A DNA stretch of 64,000 nt from Rhodomicrobium vannielii ATCC 17100 (GTDB taxonomy: Bacteria; Pseudomonadota; Alphaproteobacteria; Rhizobiales; Rhodomicrobiaceae), in contig NC_014664.1 in the NCBI RefSeq assembly GCF_000166055.1, positions 682,001-746,000 on the forward strand, written 5' to 3'. Below the pieces are notes generated by a model. The model searched no databases and was not told where the DNA came from. It saw nothing but the letters and a program-made list of their open reading frames with translations. The position numbers and the translations under genes were made by a program. Positions 17,404-27,780 of the stretch are shown here, piece after piece. Position 1 is the stretch's first letter. Each line of letters opens with the position of its first letter.

Positions 17404-17982
17404 ATGAACGAAAAGCCCTGCGGGCTGATCGTTGCCATTCCGCCCGCTTTGGAAACAGAGTGGGCGGCGCGTCTTTCGGAGCTCGTGGCAAGCTTCCGCC
17501 CCGCCGGGCTGATCGTTCGTCCGTCGCGCGAAAACGCGGCGCTCGTGAAGGCGGCCGCACCGCTCGAACTCGCCGTGCTCGTCGCTGGCGAGATCCGTGA
17601 AGCCGCGCGCGCCGGGGCGACCGGCGTCTGGTTCCCGTCGTCGGAAGATGCGGATTTTGCCGGTGCGCGGAAAGCGCTTGGCGCCGACGCGATCCTTGGC
17701 ACGGCCTGCGGCGTGAGCCGTCATGCGGCCATGGAAGCGGCGGAGGCTGGCGTCGATTTCCTCGCCTTCGACGCCGCCGCCGACCTCGACGCCGCAGTCG
17801 ATGCCTCGGCGTGGTGGGATGAGGTGGCGGAAGTGCCAGTCGCGCTCATCGTCGGAGCGACGAAGCCGGAGCGCGACCGTGTCCTTGATGCACGTCCAGA
17901 CTTTCTTCTTGTCGAAGAATCGGTGACGGCGGGCGAAAGCCTTATTTTCGCAACAGAGTTCGGATTGCAAAGCCAGACCTGA
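17404..17982 (+). CDS. Thiamine-phosphate synthase-like (TMP/TenI fold) protein
   Basis: 192 residues. Alternating strand/helix segments suggest an (alpha/beta)8 barrel. The best landmark is LGADAILGTACGVSRHAAMEAAEAGVDFLAF, matching the region of ThiE/TenI proteins where a G-x-S/T-x-H motif precedes a helix and FLAFG strand. The catalytic lysine and the pyrophosphate-binding GGI motif of true ThiE are not evident, so it may be a non-catalytic paralogue or have another small-molecule role. It follows gap after about 110 bases containing a repeat. A homologous gene near glycolytic genes is common in related bacteria. Call by fold and motif; function uncertain. Confidence 0.6.
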   Translation: MNEKPCGLIVAIPPALETEWAARLSELVASFRPAGLIVRPSRENAALVKAAAPLELAVLVAGEIREAARAGATGVWFPSSEDADFAGARKALGADAILGTACGVSRHAAMEAAEAGVDFLAFDAAADLDAAVDASAWWDEVAEVPVALIVGATKPERDRVLDARPDFLLVEESVTAGESLIFATEFGLQSQT

Positions 17983-18116
17983 AGTGTTTTCGAGCGAGGC
18001 GTCTGCCGGTTGAGAAAACGCGTCAGCACAAGCCTAGCTTTCCGCACGACGCGGAGACCGTCGGATGTTCGGCGGGCAATCCATCGCGTCGGCGATGTCT
18101 TCGAGGTTTTGCTTCC

Positions 18117-19097
18117 GTGAAAAGCCTGCGACTTCTGACCTTCGCCTTGACCGCCGTCTTCATCGGTGCGCTGGCGCCCGCTTGCGATGCCGCATCGAAG
18201 GCGCCGCCCGCGCAGAAGGGCGGTTGGTCCACGAGCGAAGCGCCCTCGGACCCGGGCGATCCAGCCTACGCAGCCTTCGAAGCCGGGAATTACGATGAAG
18301 CCTACCGGCTGGCGAGCGCAGCGGCGCAACGCGGCGAGGCGCAGGCCAATACGCTCCTCGGCGAGCTTTACGAACAGGGCCTCGGCGTCCATCAGGATCT
18401 GAAGAAGGCCGCCGAGTGGTTCACCAAGGGCGCAGTCGCGGGTGATATGCACGGGCAGTTCCGCCTCGGCGTCATGCTCGCCGAAGGCCGCGGGCTCAAG
18501 AAGGATCGCCGCAAGGCCGCCGACTTCTTCGAGGCCGCGGCGCAGCAGGGCCATACGCTCGCGGCCTATAATCTCGCGCAAGTTTATGTCGAAGGCTTCG
18601 CTCGACCGCAGGACATGGGCCGGGCGGCCTACTGGCTCGGCATCGCGGCGGAAAAGGATCACGCGCAGGCGGCCTACGACCTCGCGACGCTGCTTCGCCA
18701 CGGCGATGGCGTCCAGAAGGACGAGGCCAAGGCAGCCCAGTTCATGGCCAAAGCTGCGGATATGGGCAATGTCGAAGCGCAGGTGGAGTACGCGATCATG
18801 CTCGGCAACGGCAAGGGCGTGCCGAAGGACGAGGCGGGCGCGGTTAAGCTGCTGCGGATCGCGGCGGAGCGGGGAAACCCGATCGCGCAGAATCGGCTGG
18901 CGCGCGCCTATTCGGCGGGCTTCGGCGTGGGGAAGGATCGAATCGCGGCGTCGAAGTGGCATCTGCTGGCGCGGGCCGCCGGTCAGAGCGATTTCAGGAT
19001 GGACCTGTTCGTGATGTCGCTGAAGCCGGACGAGCGCAAGAAGGCGGAAGCCGAGGCGCAAGCTTGGCGCGAGGAAGCCGGTGCCGCTGTCCGCTGA
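18117..19097 (+). CDS. Secreted Sel1-repeat (SLR/TPR) protein
   Basis: 326 residues from a GTG start. A signal peptide (about residues 1-25, ending near ACDA) precedes about six or seven Sel1 repeats of 36 residues, readable as A-x-x-G-x-x-x-A-Q-x-x-L-G units: ANTLLGELYEQGLGVHQD, GQFRLGVMLAEGRGLKKD, AAYNLAQVYVEGFARPQD, AAYDLATLLRHGDGVQKD, AQVEYAIMLGNGKGVPKD, AQNRLARAYSAGFGVGKD. Such solenoids bind proteins. The location should be periplasmic or lipoprotein-like (a cysteine is present near the cleavage site). No specific partner is visible. Confidence 0.85.
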   Translation: MKSLRLLTFALTAVFIGALAPACDAASKAPPAQKGGWSTSEAPSDPGDPAYAAFEAGNYDEAYRLASAAAQRGEAQANTLLGELYEQGLGVHQDLKKAAEWFTKGAVAGDMHGQFRLGVMLAEGRGLKKDRRKAADFFEAAAQQGHTLAAYNLAQVYVEGFARPQDMGRAAYWLGIAAEKDHAQAAYDLATLLRHGDGVQKDEAKAAQFMAKAADMGNVEAQVEYAIMLGNGKGVPKDEAGAVKLLRIAAERGNPIAQNRLARAYSAGFGVGKDRIAASKWHLLARAAGQSDFRMDLFVMSLKPDERKKAEAEAQAWREEAGAAVR

Positions 19098-19176
19098 CGC
19101 ATAGGGCATGACCCTCTCATTGATCGCGCCAGGCCGAGCTTTCATGTATCGGGAGCGATGACGCTTAAAAGCCAAA

Positions 19177-19199
19177 AGCGCCGGACATTGTCCGGCGCT
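19177..19199. terminator. Rho-independent-type terminator between convergent genes
   Basis: AGCGCCGGA (19177-19185) pairs perfectly with TCCGGCGCT (19191-19199) across a five-base loop. Reading the minus strand, a TTTTGGCTTTT stretch follows, so it best fits termination of the acetate-transporter-like gene and may also serve the Sel1 gene. Confidence 0.8.
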
Positions 19200-19231
19200 C
19201 TGGAAGGCTGACGACTGAACCACTAAGTTTC

Positions 19232-19858
19232 TCAGGGAACGAGCGGCCCCGGCAGCGGCAAAACCTTCCTGCCGAAAGCCGTATTCACGACCAGCGCGCC
19301 GCTGAGATAAATCCCCACGATGCCAGCGCCAAGCAAGGCCCAAGCGGGGATGAACGCGTTGGACTTTCCGATCAGGCCGAGATCCATCAACGCCACGAAG
19401 GGCAGGGCCACATCGAGCAGCGCCACGATGGCGAAGAGTAGCACCGTGTTCTTGAGGAAGGCGGGGGTCCAGAGCCAGAGAACCATCGTCAGAACGGCCC
19501 ATGCCCAGCCATCGATGCGCGCATCGAAGGGAACCTGCCGCACAATCATGTCGTACTTCAACAGCATCTCGACGCCGCCGACGAACATGAAGAAGGCGGC
19601 GAAGAACAGAAACGTGTTACCTCCGGTCGAATTATTCGACTTGTAGTCCAGGATCGCCACAGTGAACTGGATGACGAAGCCGCCCAACAGCCAGAGGCCC
19701 AGCAACGGCATGGCCTCTTTTGTGACGTTGCCGCTCAACAAGGCGAAAAAACAGAAGCAGGCTACAGCCAGACCAACCAAACCCGCCGGCGTCGGATTCG
19801 CCCAAGGAGATGTTGTGAGCTGAACGTTCTGAAAATTCGAGTCTACTCGCTGGTCCAT
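19232..19858 (-). CDS. GPR1/FUN34/YaaH-family (acetate uptake-like) membrane protein
   Basis: 208 residues, six hydrophobic helices. The N-terminal signature NPTPAGLVGLAVACFCFF corresponds to the NP(A/S)P-G-L motif of the GPR1/FUN34/YaaH (SatP) acetate-succinate transporter family, and the pattern GGNTFLFFAAFFMFVGG matches the second conserved helix pair. Inner-membrane import of acetate or succinate is the likely role. It lies alone, convergent with the Sel1 gene. Confidence 0.8.
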   Translation of the reverse strand: MDQRVDSNFQNVQLTTSPWANPTPAGLVGLAVACFCFFALLSGNVTKEAMPLLGLWLLGGFVIQFTVAILDYKSNNSTGGNTFLFFAAFFMFVGGVEMLLKYDMIVRQVPFDARIDGWAWAVLTMVLWLWTPAFLKNTVLLFAIVALLDVALPFVALMDLGLIGKSNAFIPAWALLGAGIVGIYLSGALVVNTAFGRKVLPLPGPLVP

Positions 19859-20385
19859 TGAATTCCTCTATCGAATGACGTGACGCGTGTTCAGTGATTG
19901 CGGTTTCGCTGCCACTGAGGCATGCCCTCGATACGTACCCATCCCATTCACGATCGAAGGATTGCCGTTCTGTCAGTCGTCATTTCGCGAGGAAGATTTT
20001 CGCTAGATGTCCATTCGTTTCGAGAATCTTTAGCTGCCGGTCCGTAATCCCCGAAACAGGATCGCGCCACTCAACTAAAGTCTTGCATGCCAAGGGTTCG
20101 CACGGCGCGAACGCTGCCCAAACAAGGACATGCATGAGATGGACGGTTCCCGCCCGAACCGGCGTGGCGAAACGCCGCCCGATGCAAAAGCAGGCCACGT
20201 CCGGCCACGGCGGCAAACGATCGGCGCGCCTCATGGCGGAAAACCATCGGGCTTTTTGCCAAGCGGGCTAGCCAAGCGTTAAAAGGGCATGTATATCTAG
20301 CGGCGATTAACTCTCGACAGGCTTCGCACCTTCGGAAAGGGAACCGAAGGACGGGGCTTGTTGCATTTCTATTCGGAGAACGACG
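19859..20385. other. Gene-free region upstream of rpmF
   Basis: 527 bases without a gene I can support. An 84-codon open frame on the minus strand (19980-20234) lacks recognisable motifs and a good ribosome site. The rpmF promoter must lie near the 3' end. Confidence 0.4.
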
Positions 20386-20571
20386 ATGGCAGTCCCCAAG
20401 AGAAAAGTCTCGCCCATGAAGCGCGGTTTCCGCCGCTCGGCCGACGCGCTTGCCGCCCCGACCTATGTCGAGGACAAGGAGTCGGGTGAACTGCGCCGTC
20501 CGCACCACATCGACCTCAAGTCGGGCAAATATCGCGGCCGCCAGATTCTGGAACCGCGCGAAGACATCTAA
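20386..20571 (+). CDS. rpmF: 50S ribosomal protein L32
   Basis: 61 residues with the L32 N terminus [20 protein letters not shown] and the alphaproteobacterial C-terminal form [18 protein letters not shown]. It lacks the zinc-binding cysteines, as usual in this class. It is a component of the large ribosomal subunit. A strong hairpin terminator follows at 20641, separating it from the Nudix-like regulator. Confidence 0.97.
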   Translation: MAVPKRKVSPMKRGFRRSADALAAPTYVEDKESGELRRPHHIDLKSGKYRGRQILEPREDI

Positions 20572-20640
20572 CCGGTCCGGCCTGTAGCCTCGCATAGGCT
20601 CATCGCCTCTCTGGATCGGTGCTTTCAGCCCTTATGCGCC

Positions 20641-20674
20641 GCGCCGCGATCAAACGCGGCGCCTTTGGCGTTTT
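20641..20674 (+). terminator. Terminator after rpmF
   Basis: GCGCCGCG (20641-20648) pairs with CGCGGCGC (20655-20662) across a six-base loop. CTTTGGCGTTTTT follows, giving a T-rich tail in the plus direction. Confidence 0.7.
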
Positions 20675-20757
20675 TGGCGTCCGCGTCGGCATAGCATTTC
20701 CAACGCGTCCGCCTGGCATAGCGTATTCAGGCCCGATCTGGTATTTCATTGGTTGCG

Positions 20758-21825
20758 ATGACACCCGAGGATCTTCTCATACGGGAACACAAAGCGCCGG
20801 ACGGCCACCCTACCGCTGCGCCCGGAGAAGAAACGGCTGCCGTCGAGATCGGACTGAATGCCGCCATCGTGTCGATGATCTGCGGCGAGCCACAGATTCT
20901 CACCGTCTCGACCGGTAGCGGCGCCAATGGCGATTCGCCGCCCGCGCTGCCGTTTGGCCTCTTCACGCCGCGCAAGCATCGCACGCTCGAAATCGGGCTG
21001 CGTGACTGGGTGAAGGACCAGACCGGCGCCGACCTCGGTTATGTGGAGCAGCTCTATACGTTCGGCGATCGGGGCCGCCACGCGCACCCGGGCGACGAGG
21101 GCATGCATGTGGTGTCCATCGGCTATCTCGCGCTGACCCGCAACGAAGAGGCTCGTGCGGGCGGCGGGGCGCACTGGAGCGCATGGTATCGTCATCTGCC
21201 CTGGGAGGACTGGCGCAACGGCAAGCCCCAGATCCTGACGCAGGAGATCGAGCCGAGGCTTGAGGAATGGGCGCATCGGCGCGAGAGCGCGGGCACGCCG
21301 CGACGGCCGCTCGCGCGAGGGGACCGCTTTCGCATGTGTTTCGGCCAGTCGGTGCCCTGGGACGACGAGAAGGTGCTGGATCGCTACGAGCTTCTTTACG
21401 AGGCCGGTCTTATCGCGGAGGCGGCCCGCGACGGTCGCGACGCCGCGCGCGCATGGTCTGACCTGCCGCAACTCGGGCGTCCGATGATGTTCGACCACCG
21501 CCGAATCCTCGCGACCGCGATGAGCAGGCTGCGCGGAAAACTCAAATATCGGCCCGTGATCTTCGAGTTGATGTCCGAGACATTTACCTTGCTTGATCTT
21601 CAGCGGGTTGTCGAAGCCATCCTCGGTAGCTATCTGCACAAGCAGAACTTCCGGCGGCTTGTTGAAAACGCGGGGTTGGTCGAATTGACGGGCCAGCAGG
21701 TATCGAGAACGGGCGGCCGCCCCGCGCGGCTCTACCGCTTCCGAAAAAGCGTCCTTCTCGAGCGGCCTGCACCTGGTTTCAGGGTTCGCGTGCAGAACAT
21801 TACAAGAACAAATTCTGCCACCTGA
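20758..21825 (+). CDS. Nudix-like NAD-metabolism regulator (NrtR-type)
   Basis: 355 residues from the ATG at 20758. The N-terminal half has a Nudix-like fold (VEIGLNAAIVSMICGEPQILTV ... RTLEIGLRDWVKDQTGADLGYVEQLYTFG), but the catalytic Nudix box is degenerate: the REUxEExG core reads RDWVKDQTG. The C-terminal 80 residues form a winged helix typical of NrtR: FELMSETFTLLDLQRVVEAILG, NFRRLVENAGLVE, GRPARLYRF. NrtR proteins use an inactive Nudix domain to sense ADP-ribose-like ligands and repress NAD biosynthesis genes. The nadC gene at 13736 is a candidate target. The long middle segment is specific to the alphaproteobacterial form. Confidence 0.82.
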   Translation: MTPEDLLIREHKAPDGHPTAAPGEETAAVEIGLNAAIVSMICGEPQILTVSTGSGANGDSPPALPFGLFTPRKHRTLEIGLRDWVKDQTGADLGYVEQLYTFGDRGRHAHPGDEGMHVVSIGYLALTRNEEARAGGGAHWSAWYRHLPWEDWRNGKPQILTQEIEPRLEEWAHRRESAGTPRRPLARGDRFRMCFGQSVPWDDEKVLDRYELLYEAGLIAEAARDGRDAARAWSDLPQLGRPMMFDHRRILATAMSRLRGKLKYRPVIFELMSETFTLLDLQRVVEAILGSYLHKQNFRRLVENAGLVELTGQQVSRTGGRPARLYRFRKSVLLERPAPGFRVRVQNITRTNSAT

Positions 21826-22158
21826 CCGTTGCCCCGTTAACACTACTCGTAGGAAAGAGAAGAAATCCCCAGAAAGAGGGTGATTAAGCTCTTTGAATGC
21901 TTCCTAAAAACGGCGCATTTTGATAATATTTCCCTGTCGGTAGGAAGACTCATTGCGGCGATTGAGTCTGATCGGCCTCGGCAAGACCCTCAATCGTAGG
22001 CGCGTACGAGCCGCCTGCAAAGGATCACGATTAAGGCATGGCTTCGAGTCGGCTCTAAAAGGGCGGGGCGGCTTATTTGTTTTCAGTCATGCGAGGCGTA
22101 AGGCTGCGGCATGTTGATGAGAACCCTCTAACCAAGACAAAGCAAAGTGAGAGCGAGT
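21826..22158. other. Gene-free region upstream of carD
   Basis: 333 bases between the regulator gene and carD. No coding or structured RNA feature recognised; it presumably holds the carD promoter. It is AT-richer than its surroundings at 21880-21950. Confidence 0.4.
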
Positions 22159-22722
22159 ATGCCTGATAATAATAAGGATCTATGCTTCGGTTTCAAAGCC
22201 AACGAATACGTGGTTTATCCGACGCACGGCGTAGGGCGTATCGTTGCGATAGAAGAGCAGGAAATCGCCGGCTGCAAGCTCGAACTCTTCGTTATCAACT
22301 TCGAAAAAGACAAGATGACGCTTCGCGTCCCCACGTCGAAGACGCAGAGCGCCGGCATGCGCAAGCTTTCGGACGCAGCCGTGCTCGCTCGCGCCATGGA
22401 GACGCTGCGCGGACGCGCCCGCGTCAAGCGCACGATGTGGAGCCGCCGCGCCCAGGAATACGAGGCGAAGATCAATTCCGGCGATCTGATCACCATCGCC
22501 GAAGTCGTGCGCGACCTTTACCGTTCCGACGCGCAGCCCGAGCAGTCATACTCCGAACGCCAGCTTTACGAGTCGGCTCTCGATCGCATGGCGCGGGAAA
22601 TCGCCGCCGCTCAGGATGTCGATGAATCGATCGCCATCCAGAAGGTCGCCGAAGCGCTGACAAAGGCCGGTCGTCTTCGCAAGCAGGAAGTCGAAGACGA
22701 AGAGAAGAAGGAAGCCGCCTGA
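22159..22722 (+). CDS. carD: CarD-family transcriptional regulator
   Basis: 187 residues from the ATG at 22159 (a GTG four codons earlier is possible). The N-terminal CarD/TRCF RNA-polymerase-interacting domain is clear: FKANEYVVYPTHGVGRIVAIEEQEIAG, LELFVINFEKDKMTLRVPTSK. The helical C-terminal domain (MWSRRAQEYEAKINSGDLITIAEVVRDLY ... SERQLYESALDRMAREIA) binds promoter DNA in studied members. CarD binds the RNA polymerase beta subunit and stabilises open complexes, notably at rRNA promoters. The acidic/Lys-rich C-terminal tail ends EEKKEAA. Confidence 0.95.
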   Translation: MPDNNKDLCFGFKANEYVVYPTHGVGRIVAIEEQEIAGCKLELFVINFEKDKMTLRVPTSKTQSAGMRKLSDAAVLARAMETLRGRARVKRTMWSRRAQEYEAKINSGDLITIAEVVRDLYRSDAQPEQSYSERQLYESALDRMAREIAAAQDVDESIAIQKVAEALTKAGRLRKQEVEDEEKKEAA

Positions 22723-22836
22723 TCGGCTTGCTTTTCCCGCAGCGTCGCGTGCTCTTTCGCTCGGAGCCGCGATGCCGCGACAGCAAGCCGTTCCTCCCAT
22801 CGAGACGATGAACATGCCATTCGGCGCGTGCCGAGG

Positions 22837-23700
22837 TTAGCGCAGTGTTGCGCCTTCCTCGCCGCTGACGACTTCAACCTGCTCAGGTAAAGTGGCCGTG
22901 ATCGATGGCCCAGCCTTGCGCTCCAGCCAGCCCCGGATGCGCACGATCTTTCCGACAATCGCGGTCACGTCGCCGCTTAGGCGCTTCGCCGCCGCTCCTT
23001 CGGCATACGCACGGAAGCCGAACTTCTTGTCATCCCCAAAGGTCAGCGTTATGCGCGAGCCGCTTCTGGCGACGCCTTTCACTACGCCCTCCACGATCTG
23101 ATAGGTCTGAACGAGATTGCCGACGAGGCGCGGCTCGGACGCCGACAAGATCTTGAAGACGGCGCTCCCCCAGTTTCCGCGCCTTTCGGCTCTGGCGGTT
23201 GCCTCGGCGGCTCGAAGCGCGGCGAAGCAGCTCTTGTTGTCCGCTTGCGGCGCGGCAAGCGCCAGCCCGGCTGACACGAGTTGTTGTTGCAGCCAGAGCG
23301 GCGGATCGCCCGCGACGAAGATATGCGCGGTGGTCACGCCGTAGCGATCACGCTCCGCGCCGCCGATTTTTACCTCGACCTTCTTCCCGAGCGCGCCCTT
23401 CAGATAAGAGGTCGCATCGTGCGCGGCGTCGCCGCCTTGTTGCGGCAGGGGAGGGGTCGCGATGATTTCCGCGAGGCGAATCATGCGGCCATCCGCGAGG
23501 CGGAGCGTTTGCGGTCCGGTGACGGCGGCAAGGGCGCTTTCGCCCGCGCTTCGGAGGTCACAGGTCGGCACGGCGGCCCCCTGTTGCCCGCGCGAAGGCG
23601 AGGCCGCCACCAGCACGGCCAGAATGCAAACGGCGGAGGTAGCCTTGCGAAAGCCGCTCGCGGAAATGGTTCGCGGGACTTTCGATCCCGCCCACCACAT
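22837..23700 (-). CDS. Staphylococcal-nuclease-like (SNase/OB-fold) exported protein
   Basis: 287 residues from the ATG at 23700; the open frame reaches further upstream, but without conserved character. A hydrophobic signal segment (about 20-35, ending SRGQ) is followed by a thermonuclease-like core: TLRLADGRMIRLAEIIATPP, AHDATSYLKGALGKKVEVKIGGAERDRYGVTTAHIFVAGDPPLWLQQQLVSAGLA, and AEATARAERRGNWG. The arginine/glutamate triad of active SNase is only partly conserved (the region DRYG is present), so nuclease activity is uncertain. The C-terminal 100 residues form a second, OB-like strand-rich region. It converges with carD. The start choice is moderate because the Shine-Dalgarno GAGG is close to the ATG. 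Confidence 0.75.
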   Translation of the reverse strand: MWWAGSKVPRTISASGFRKATSAVCILAVLVAASPSRGQQGAAVPTCDLRSAGESALAAVTGPQTLRLADGRMIRLAEIIATPPLPQQGGDAAHDATSYLKGALGKKVEVKIGGAERDRYGVTTAHIFVAGDPPLWLQQQLVSAGLALAAPQADNKSCFAALRAAEATARAERRGNWGSAVFKILSASEPRLVGNLVQTYQIVEGVVKGVARSGSRITLTFGDDKKFGFRAYAEGAAAKRLSGDVTAIVGKIVRIRGWLERKAGPSITATLPEQVEVVSGEEGATLR

Positions 23701-24178
23701 GCCTCGCCAGCCAAATACGCTCGACGCATGCCAAAAGTTGCGCGCGCCAAGTAACGGCGGAGCCGACAAGCTCCGTCGACAGCTCCCGCCGCGCGGGCTT
23801 CCGCAGAGTTCGTGCCCGGAGCGGAAAAGCGGCTCGTCGATGCGCGCCTGCGCGTGGCGGAATGAAAAAATCATGGCGCAATTCGTAGTAGCTCGCTGCA
23901 CCGCGCTCAAGCGTTTCCCCGGCACGCATCGCATCGCCGTGGCGCGCGCGGCACGCCAGCGCTTCCGATGTGCGCCACCGCTGCACCTTCGTTCATCGGT
24001 GGTCCGGCCTGAGTGTCGAGCGAGCAATGGCTTGGCGCCACGGAGCTTATTGGCGCGCGATCGGTTGCTCCGCGAAGATGCTTCGTTTGTCATCGTGCAG
24101 CGCAAGCGCAGACGGCGGTCTACGCGCGCTTGGTCCGCGCGGCGGCGTGACGGCGCTCAGTTTGAGTCCGCCCGGCGT
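23701..24178. other. Gene-free region with a duplicated gene end
   Basis: 478 bases between two minus-strand genes. No supported gene. It contains a 28-base near-copy (24113-24140) of the adjoining gene's 3' end (24173-24199). Confidence 0.45.
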
Positions 24179-24199
24179 CTACGCGTGCTTGGTCCGCGC
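24113..24199. repeat. Imperfect direct repeat at the 3' end of the membrane protein gene
   Basis: Bases 24113-24140 and 24173-24199 differ by one substitution and one single-base gap over about 27 bases, 60 bases apart. The second copy covers the last codons and stop of the membrane protein gene at 24179. This looks like a local duplication of the gene's end. Confidence 0.7.
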
Positions 24200-24730
24200 C
24201 TTCATCCTCAGATAAGCGTCGTAAAGCACGAACAGCGCCAATATCTGCACGAGGATCGTTGTAATCACGCCGCGAATGAAGCTCAGCGTGAAGTCCTGCG
24301 TAAAGAGGATGTAGGTTTTCAGGGCGAGCGCGAACGCCTGATAAGCCAGCAGGAACAGGAGCGGCGCACGTCCCGGCCGTTGAAACAGCCAGACGAGGCC
24401 GACCACGAGGGCAATGAGGTCGGCCGCGACCTGTGGGACGGCGTCCGGTCCAAACGCGACGAGCGACATCAGAAGCGAGATCACCTGAGCCGCCGGCACG
24501 CCCGCGGCGAGCGCCAGGAAACGCCGATCCTGCGGCAGCAGATATCGCATCGCGAGGGAACTCGCCGCGAGAAGTGCGATGGCAAGACCGTAGCTTATGA
24601 CGAGCATGCGTGTGAAGTCTTCGGACACGGTCGCGACGGCATAAGCGCCGATAGCGGCAAGCACAGCAACAACGCCGCCACCGATGGCAAGCAGCGGTAT
24701 CTGTTTTACGGGAGCGCTCTTCTGCAGCAT
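24179..24730 (-). CDS. Hypothetical five- or six-helix membrane protein
   Basis: 183 residues from the ATG at 24730, which has a strong upstream GGAGGGAAGGA. Hydrophobic helices at about 12-33, 42-61, 70-92, 98-113, 118-140 and 152-172 and a basic C-terminal tail (RMKARTKHA) indicate an inner-membrane protein with a cytoplasmic tail. No family recognised. Its last codons are duplicated 60 bases downstream. Neighbours on either side are not in the same operon. Confidence 0.7.
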   Translation of the reverse strand: MLQKSAPVKQIPLLAIGGGVVAVLAAIGAYAVATVSEDFTRMLVISYGLAIALLAASSLAMRYLLPQDRRFLALAAGVPAAQVISLLMSLVAFGPDAVPQVAADLIALVVGLVWLFQRPGRAPLLFLLAYQAFALALKTYILFTQDFTLSFIRGVITTILVQILALFVLYDAYLRMKARTKHA

Positions 24731-24863
24731 GGTTCCTTCCCTCCGGCTTATACTTTTACCTTCGACTATACCACGAAGAGAGAAAGAGCCGTGACCACGC
24801 TTTCGCGACCCGTCGTTCATCGGCATCGCGCACAAGGTCCAGCAAGGCGAAAGCCGAGCCGCT

Positions 24864-26544
<1,681 letters not shown>

Positions 26545-26805
26545 GGCATCTCTCCCTTGTTGGTTTCTCGCTGACAACGCTCTAACCCGCGTGGCGCTTC
26601 ATCTGGCGCACCGTCGCGGGTTGTTGCGTACATTATCGCAAATTCAAGCGTCGAAATGCTTCTACGATCTTCTTTTGTTCTTGAAACTAACGCCTTGAAC
26701 GCGAGCTGAAACGGAACTTCTTGAACGCACGCCGCGTTTTCATCCACCGTGAGACGTGCCACCCGGCATCGAATACTCACGCCCCAAGCCTTCGGAGTTC
26801 CGCGT

Positions 26806-27780
26806 ATGGCCCCGCGCCCTTACTGGAAAGGCTATCTCAAGCTTTCGCTCGTCTCTTGTTCGGTCGCGCTCTATCCGGCGACTTCAAGTTCGGAGCGCAT
26901 TTCTTTCAACTGGCTGAACCGCGCGACGGGCAACCGGCTGAAACAGCTCATGGTCGATTCGGACACGAACGAGCCGGTTGAGCGCGACGAGCGCGTGCGC
27001 GGCTATCAGGTGGCGAAGAACGATTACCTGTTTATCGAGGACGACGACCTCGACACGGTGGAGATCGAAAGCTCGCACACCATCGAAATCGAGCGTTTCG
27101 TGCCGAAATCCGAGATCGACCCGGTCTATCTCGACAGCCCCTATTATCTCGCGCCGAACGACAAGGTGGCGGAGGAAGCGTTTGCGGTGATCCGCGACGC
27201 CATGGCGGCGGAGGGCGTTGCGGGGCTGGGGCGAGCGGTCATCAACCGGCGCGAACGGCTTTTCATGCTGGAGCCGCGCGATAAGGGCATCGTCGCAACA
27301 TCGCTGCACTACAATTACGAGGTGCGCGGCGACGAAGCCTATTTCGAGGACATCCCCGAGATCAAGATTCCCGGCGAGATGCTGGATCTGGCGAAGCACA
27401 TCATCGGCACGAAGCGCGGGCATTTCGACATCGCCGCCTTCGACGATCGCTATGAGAGCGCGCTGGCCGAGATGATCAAGGCGAAGCAGGCGGGCCGCCC
27501 GATCGAGGCCACCCGGCCCGCGCAGCCGACAAACGTCATCAACCTTATGGAAGCGCTCAGGAAATCGGTCGCCGCTGAAAAGGGAACGAAGGTTGCGGCC
27601 GCGCCCGCTTCCGGCGAGGAGCCGAAGGCGAAGAAATCCGCCGCTAAGCCCGCGCCGCGCGCCGCCGCCGAAGCCCGCGCCGAGCCGGAGCGTAAGCCGC
27701 GTGCGGCCAAGGCGAAAGCCGCCGCCGTCCCGCCGCCGCCGCGTGCCAAGCCTGAACGAAAGAGGGCGGGCATACACTGA
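26806..27780 (+). CDS. ku: Non-homologous end joining protein Ku
   Basis: 324 residues from the ATG at 26806 with GGAG upstream; the frame is open earlier but without family similarity. The Ku core (residues 1 to about 255) shows PYWKGYLKLSLVSCSVALYPA, RVRGYQVAKNDYLFIEDDDL, ERFVPKSEIDPVYLDSPYYLAP and KRGHFDIAAFDDRYESAL. The C-terminal 70 residues are rich in Ala, Lys and Pro, a basic tail expected to contact DNA or LigD. Ku forms a ring on double-strand break ends and recruits LigD, whose gene starts at the last base of the Ku stop codon (TGATG), so translation is coupled. Confidence 0.97.
   Translation: MAPRPYWKGYLKLSLVSCSVALYPATSSSERISFNWLNRATGNRLKQLMVDSDTNEPVERDERVRGYQVAKNDYLFIEDDDLDTVEIESSHTIEIERFVPKSEIDPVYLDSPYYLAPNDKVAEEAFAVIRDAMAAEGVAGLGRAVINRRERLFMLEPRDKGIVATSLHYNYEVRGDEAYFEDIPEIKIPGEMLDLAKHIIGTKRGHFDIAAFDDRYESALAEMIKAKQAGRPIEATRPAQPTNVINLMEALRKSVAAEKGTKVAAAPASGEEPKAKKSAAKPAPRAAAEARAEPERKPRAAKAKAAAVPPPPRAKPERKRAGIH

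Noticed and set aside
19980-20234. 84-codon minus-strand frame upstream of rpmF
   Set aside because: No family signature and only weak start signals. It might be a small gene but cannot be supported.
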